The position numbers and the translations under genes were made by a program. Under the pieces are notes generated by a model that had not been told where the DNA came from, did not search any database, and saw nothing but the letters and a program-made list of their open reading frames with translations. 64,000 bases of DNA from Lepidostoma basale (Eukaryota; Arthropoda; Insecta; Trichoptera; Lepidostomatidae): the NCBI GenBank assembly GCA_022606425.2, contig JAHDVF020000494.1, forward strand, positions 186,001 to 250,000, read 5' to 3'. Shown one piece after another: positions 61,688-64,000 of this stretch (the stretch's first letter is position 1; the number at the start of each line of letters is the position of its first letter).

Positions 61688-62068
61688 TTTGAATGTATAC
61701 AAATACTGAATTTTACCCATTGCGGATAAATTATTATTATTATTTTTTTATAAGGATTAATTGTATCTCAACAGAGACGAAGATGTTAATTGTTTTCTGG
61801 GAACATAATATGGTGGTCGAGACGCTTACAGGACCTGTCATTGGTTGGGTTGAGCGATCGCTTTATGTTTAACAACATTCCCCATTCCGCCCTTCTTACG
61901 ACCACCACGTCTGACAAATTTTTGAAAGATTGTTAAACATAAAGCGATCGCTTAACCCAACCAATGACAGGTCGTAAGTCCTGTAAGCGCCTCGACTACC
62001 ATATTCTGTTCCCAGAAAACAATTTACATCTTTGTCTGTATTGAGATACAATTAATCCTTATAAAAAA
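61688..62068. repeat. J-family foldback with short loop
   Basis: Arm 61755-61880 pairs with 61930-62062 (TTGTATCTCAACAGAGACGA, GGGTTGAGCGATCGCTTTAT, and reverses). Only about 50 bp of interior (CATTCCGCCCTTCTTACGAC) separates them, so most of the centre is deleted. Confidence 0.82.
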
Positions 62069-62089
62069 TATATGTATTCTGAGAAAATA

Positions 62090-62720
62090 AAGAGTCATAC
62101 ACGCACGTCGATTCTTTCGGCTTCTAACGTGACCAAACTTTAAAATTTGATTAATTTGGTCATGCCATGTTTTCCTCGGTCTACCTCGACTCTGTACTCC
62201 ATTTACATCGATAACGTATACTTTTTAACCATTCTTTCTTCACCCATGCGCTCCATATGTCCGAACCAACGTAGCGAACCTTTCATAATTTTGTTCATAA
62301 TACCTTTTTTCGCTCTACATTCCTTCCTAATATCAAGATTTGAGATTCTGTCGTACATCGTTCTACTAAACATACGTCTTAGGGACCTCATCTCTACCAC
62401 ATTTATTCTGCTCTCATCTTTCTTCTGCTAGTTCCACGCTTTGCTTTCATACAATTAGGGTTGGGACCAGAACTCCATTGTGAACGGCCATTTTCGCTTT
62501 CATTGATAAATTCTTGTTTCCAATAACTATTTTTAAAGCTCCATTCACTTTGTTACCCGCACCAACCTTTCTTTCAACATCACTGTCCGTTCGGCCATCC
62601 GCTGTGAACATGCTACCTAAATACACAAATTCCCTCACCTGTTCCAAGTTCTCTTTGTTCACACTTATATTACAAACTGTTATTTGCTCTTCATTACAAG
62701 CTATGCTAGACGGTTTTAAG
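62090..62720 (-). mobile_element. LINE-A-related copy, older subfamily
   Basis: It covers more of ORF2 than the other copies: QVREFVYLGSMFTADGRTDS, VERKVGAGNKVNGALKIVIG and NKNLSMKAKMAVHNGVL (62447-62662), then MRSLRRMFSRTMYDRISN and SLRWFGHMERMGEERM (62203-62400). The 3' end, including the module and tail, is lost at 62090. One frameshift near 62430. Confidence 0.83.
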
Positions 62721-62724
62721 GCGT

Positions 62725-63050
62725 AGCATGGAATGGCACCAGCTCATATATCTAAACTCTGCATCAACGAGAACCTGAATGGCAGACACTCTACATTGCG
62801 ATCAACAAAGACTTCTGCGATCGCTAGATTGACTGTGCTAAAATGCTGTACTCAAACAAACTTTGGCGACCGAGCCTTCGCGGTAGCCGGCCCTTCAATC
62901 TGATATAATCTTCCAGCAAACCTCAATTTGGAGAGTACATTGAGAATCCGTCAGAGTTTAGATCGAGATTCAAAACGCAACTTTTTAAATTATCTTTTCC
63001 TGATGTAAATGTTGATCGACTGTGTCAGGTGCAGTCCTCATACTAAAAAA
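62725..63050 (+). mobile_element. LINE-P C-terminal fragment (CR1-like)
   Basis: Reading across one stop and one frameshift gives MAPAHISKLCINENLNGRHS, LRSTKTSA, FGDRAFAVAGPSI, NLPANL, then PSEFRSRFKTQLFKLSF and a stop. The FGDRAF-A-GP-WN-LP and F-L--L order is characteristic of CR1/L2-like reverse transcriptase C-termini. Confidence 0.78.
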
Positions 63051-64000
63051 ATATGTTAATTTTTTTCTAGTTCATAAAACGGTTGAGATGATTAATTCAT
63101 AAAAATGGCGCTCTTTAAATTGTCTAATTTATTATTATTATTAAGGTCAACAATTGCTAACGTTTTGATCCACTAGAACATATGTAATGTAATTGCTCTG
63201 TATTAATGTTACATTAATGTTAACAATACAAAATATGAATACCGTTCTATAAAAAATTACTTACGTGGTTTGGACATTTCGCAGTCGATAATTTATTTTC
63301 ATCCTTTTCACCCCATTCGTCCTGCAGGCTCCTCCATCCCCAGTTTAATGACTAGCTGAAGTGACGAATACTAAATAAATGTGCCGTAAGAACCCTTTGT
63401 CGTTTATTATAAGTTTTGATCGATTTATTGACATTATACATTGTTGTTAGTATTTTTCTATTAAGTAATGTTTATCTAATTAATCAGAAATAATTTTATA
63501 TCCGCAAAAGGGACACGCAAATGAAAACAAGCAAAAAAATCGACACATTTAGAACCTTAATTTATTTTTTGTTTCTATACATTCATAAGCATTTTTTTCA
63601 ACACTGTATTATTGACCAAATTAGAATCAATAGTTTAAACAATTGCCGAGGCATAACAAAAACATTTTGATTTAATAAATAAAAATATATATCATATTTA
63701 TTTAGATATATTTCACATTTTTTCCTAATTTTGACTGTTTTCGGCAGCCCGCTACTAATTTCTGGTTTGTTCGTACATTTTTTTTACCTTTTTTTGTTCA
63801 ATTTGTTCGCAAATTAATTCACTTAATTCAATTTGTTTGTACATACATTTTGCAATTAATTGTAAGAGTTTATACCAAACATTTTATAATGCTTCCTTAT
63901 GCGATGCGTGAATTTTGAATAATTTTTATAAGAACACTTTCAAATCTGACCATATCTAATAGTTAATTATTATGAAAAAAGTAACCGGGTTGTGTACGGG
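63051..64000. other. Unassigned stretch with a decayed loop motif
   Basis: AT-rich. Minus strand near 63721-63766 reads CCAGAAATTAGTAGCGGG and CTGCCGAAAACAGTC, a degenerate relative of the motif at 17901. No coding recognised to the window end. Confidence 0.45.

Overview
The window reads as insect (arthropod) nuclear DNA from an AT-rich, repeat-dense genome. It holds mariner/Tc1-type, hAT, PIF/Harbinger and piggyBac-like DNA elements, tRNA-derived SINEs, and 3' fragments of a dozen or more non-LTR retrotransposon (LINE) lineages. There is no operon structure, ribosome binding site or dense coding, so it is not bacterial. I recognise no host gene, no rRNA, no functional tRNA, no CRISPR array and no endogenous virus. 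The order of insect cannot be fixed from this sequence alone.

Almost every open frame above about 100 codons is the C-terminal end of a LINE ORF2, cut off on its 5' side. The commonest lineage, here called LINE-A, has protein ending near GETA and a (TTAG)n 3' tail, with about 15 copies. The best copy (39345-39937) keeps a 178-codon frame, and the copy at 202-669 has a perfect 9-bp target-site duplication. Other lineages are lettered B to P by their C-terminal protein or 3' tail. None keeps an endonuclease or a complete reverse transcriptase domain.

A non-coding family of up to about 690 bp (1503-1905, 3807-4372, 8497-8763, 37755-37866, 46300-46972, 53155-53848, 56532-56871) ends in the same roughly 55-bp 3' module and (TTAG)n tail as LINE-A. 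It looks like a non-autonomous partner mobilised by LINE-A. Two tRNA-derived SINE families are present: SINE1 (Ser/Leu-like head, conserved central domain, TTA- or A-rich tail) and SINE2 (Arg-CCU-like head).

DNA elements include a nearly full-length but broken mariner (41039-42412), two internally deleted mariner/Tc1-type copies (51234-51959, 56507-57371) and several MITEs with terminal inverted repeats and target duplications read directly: hAT at 23706-23944, 29500-29904 and 48508-48901; PIF/Harbinger at 5940-6107; TA-flanked at 35030-35283 and 53923-54317; and one of unknown class at 60629-61027. A foldback family (called J) with a 130-bp inverted end has seven copies.

The most unusual signal is a short motif recurring in several otherwise unrelated foldback families: CTGATGA-like box, one extra base, a small hairpin, GAAA, a 4-8 base palindrome, then T and C or T. 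It resembles the catalytic core of a hammerhead ribozyme with a self-complementary helix III, as described for Penelope-like elements and retrozymes. Between two copies of one family (26939-26975 and 49608-49652, minus strand) the closing base pair of the hairpin changes from G-C to A-T on both sides. Helix I is not evident, so this remains a hypothesis.

Nested insertions give a relative order of events, notably at 22960-24016 (SINE1 and a hAT MITE inside LINE-A), 25244-26467 (a TTAA-flanked element inside a foldback) and 56507-57371 (a LINE-tailed element inside a Tc1/mariner derivative). Stretches without recognisable repeats are listed individually. A few contain GC-rich or motif-rich patches that could be host regulatory DNA.
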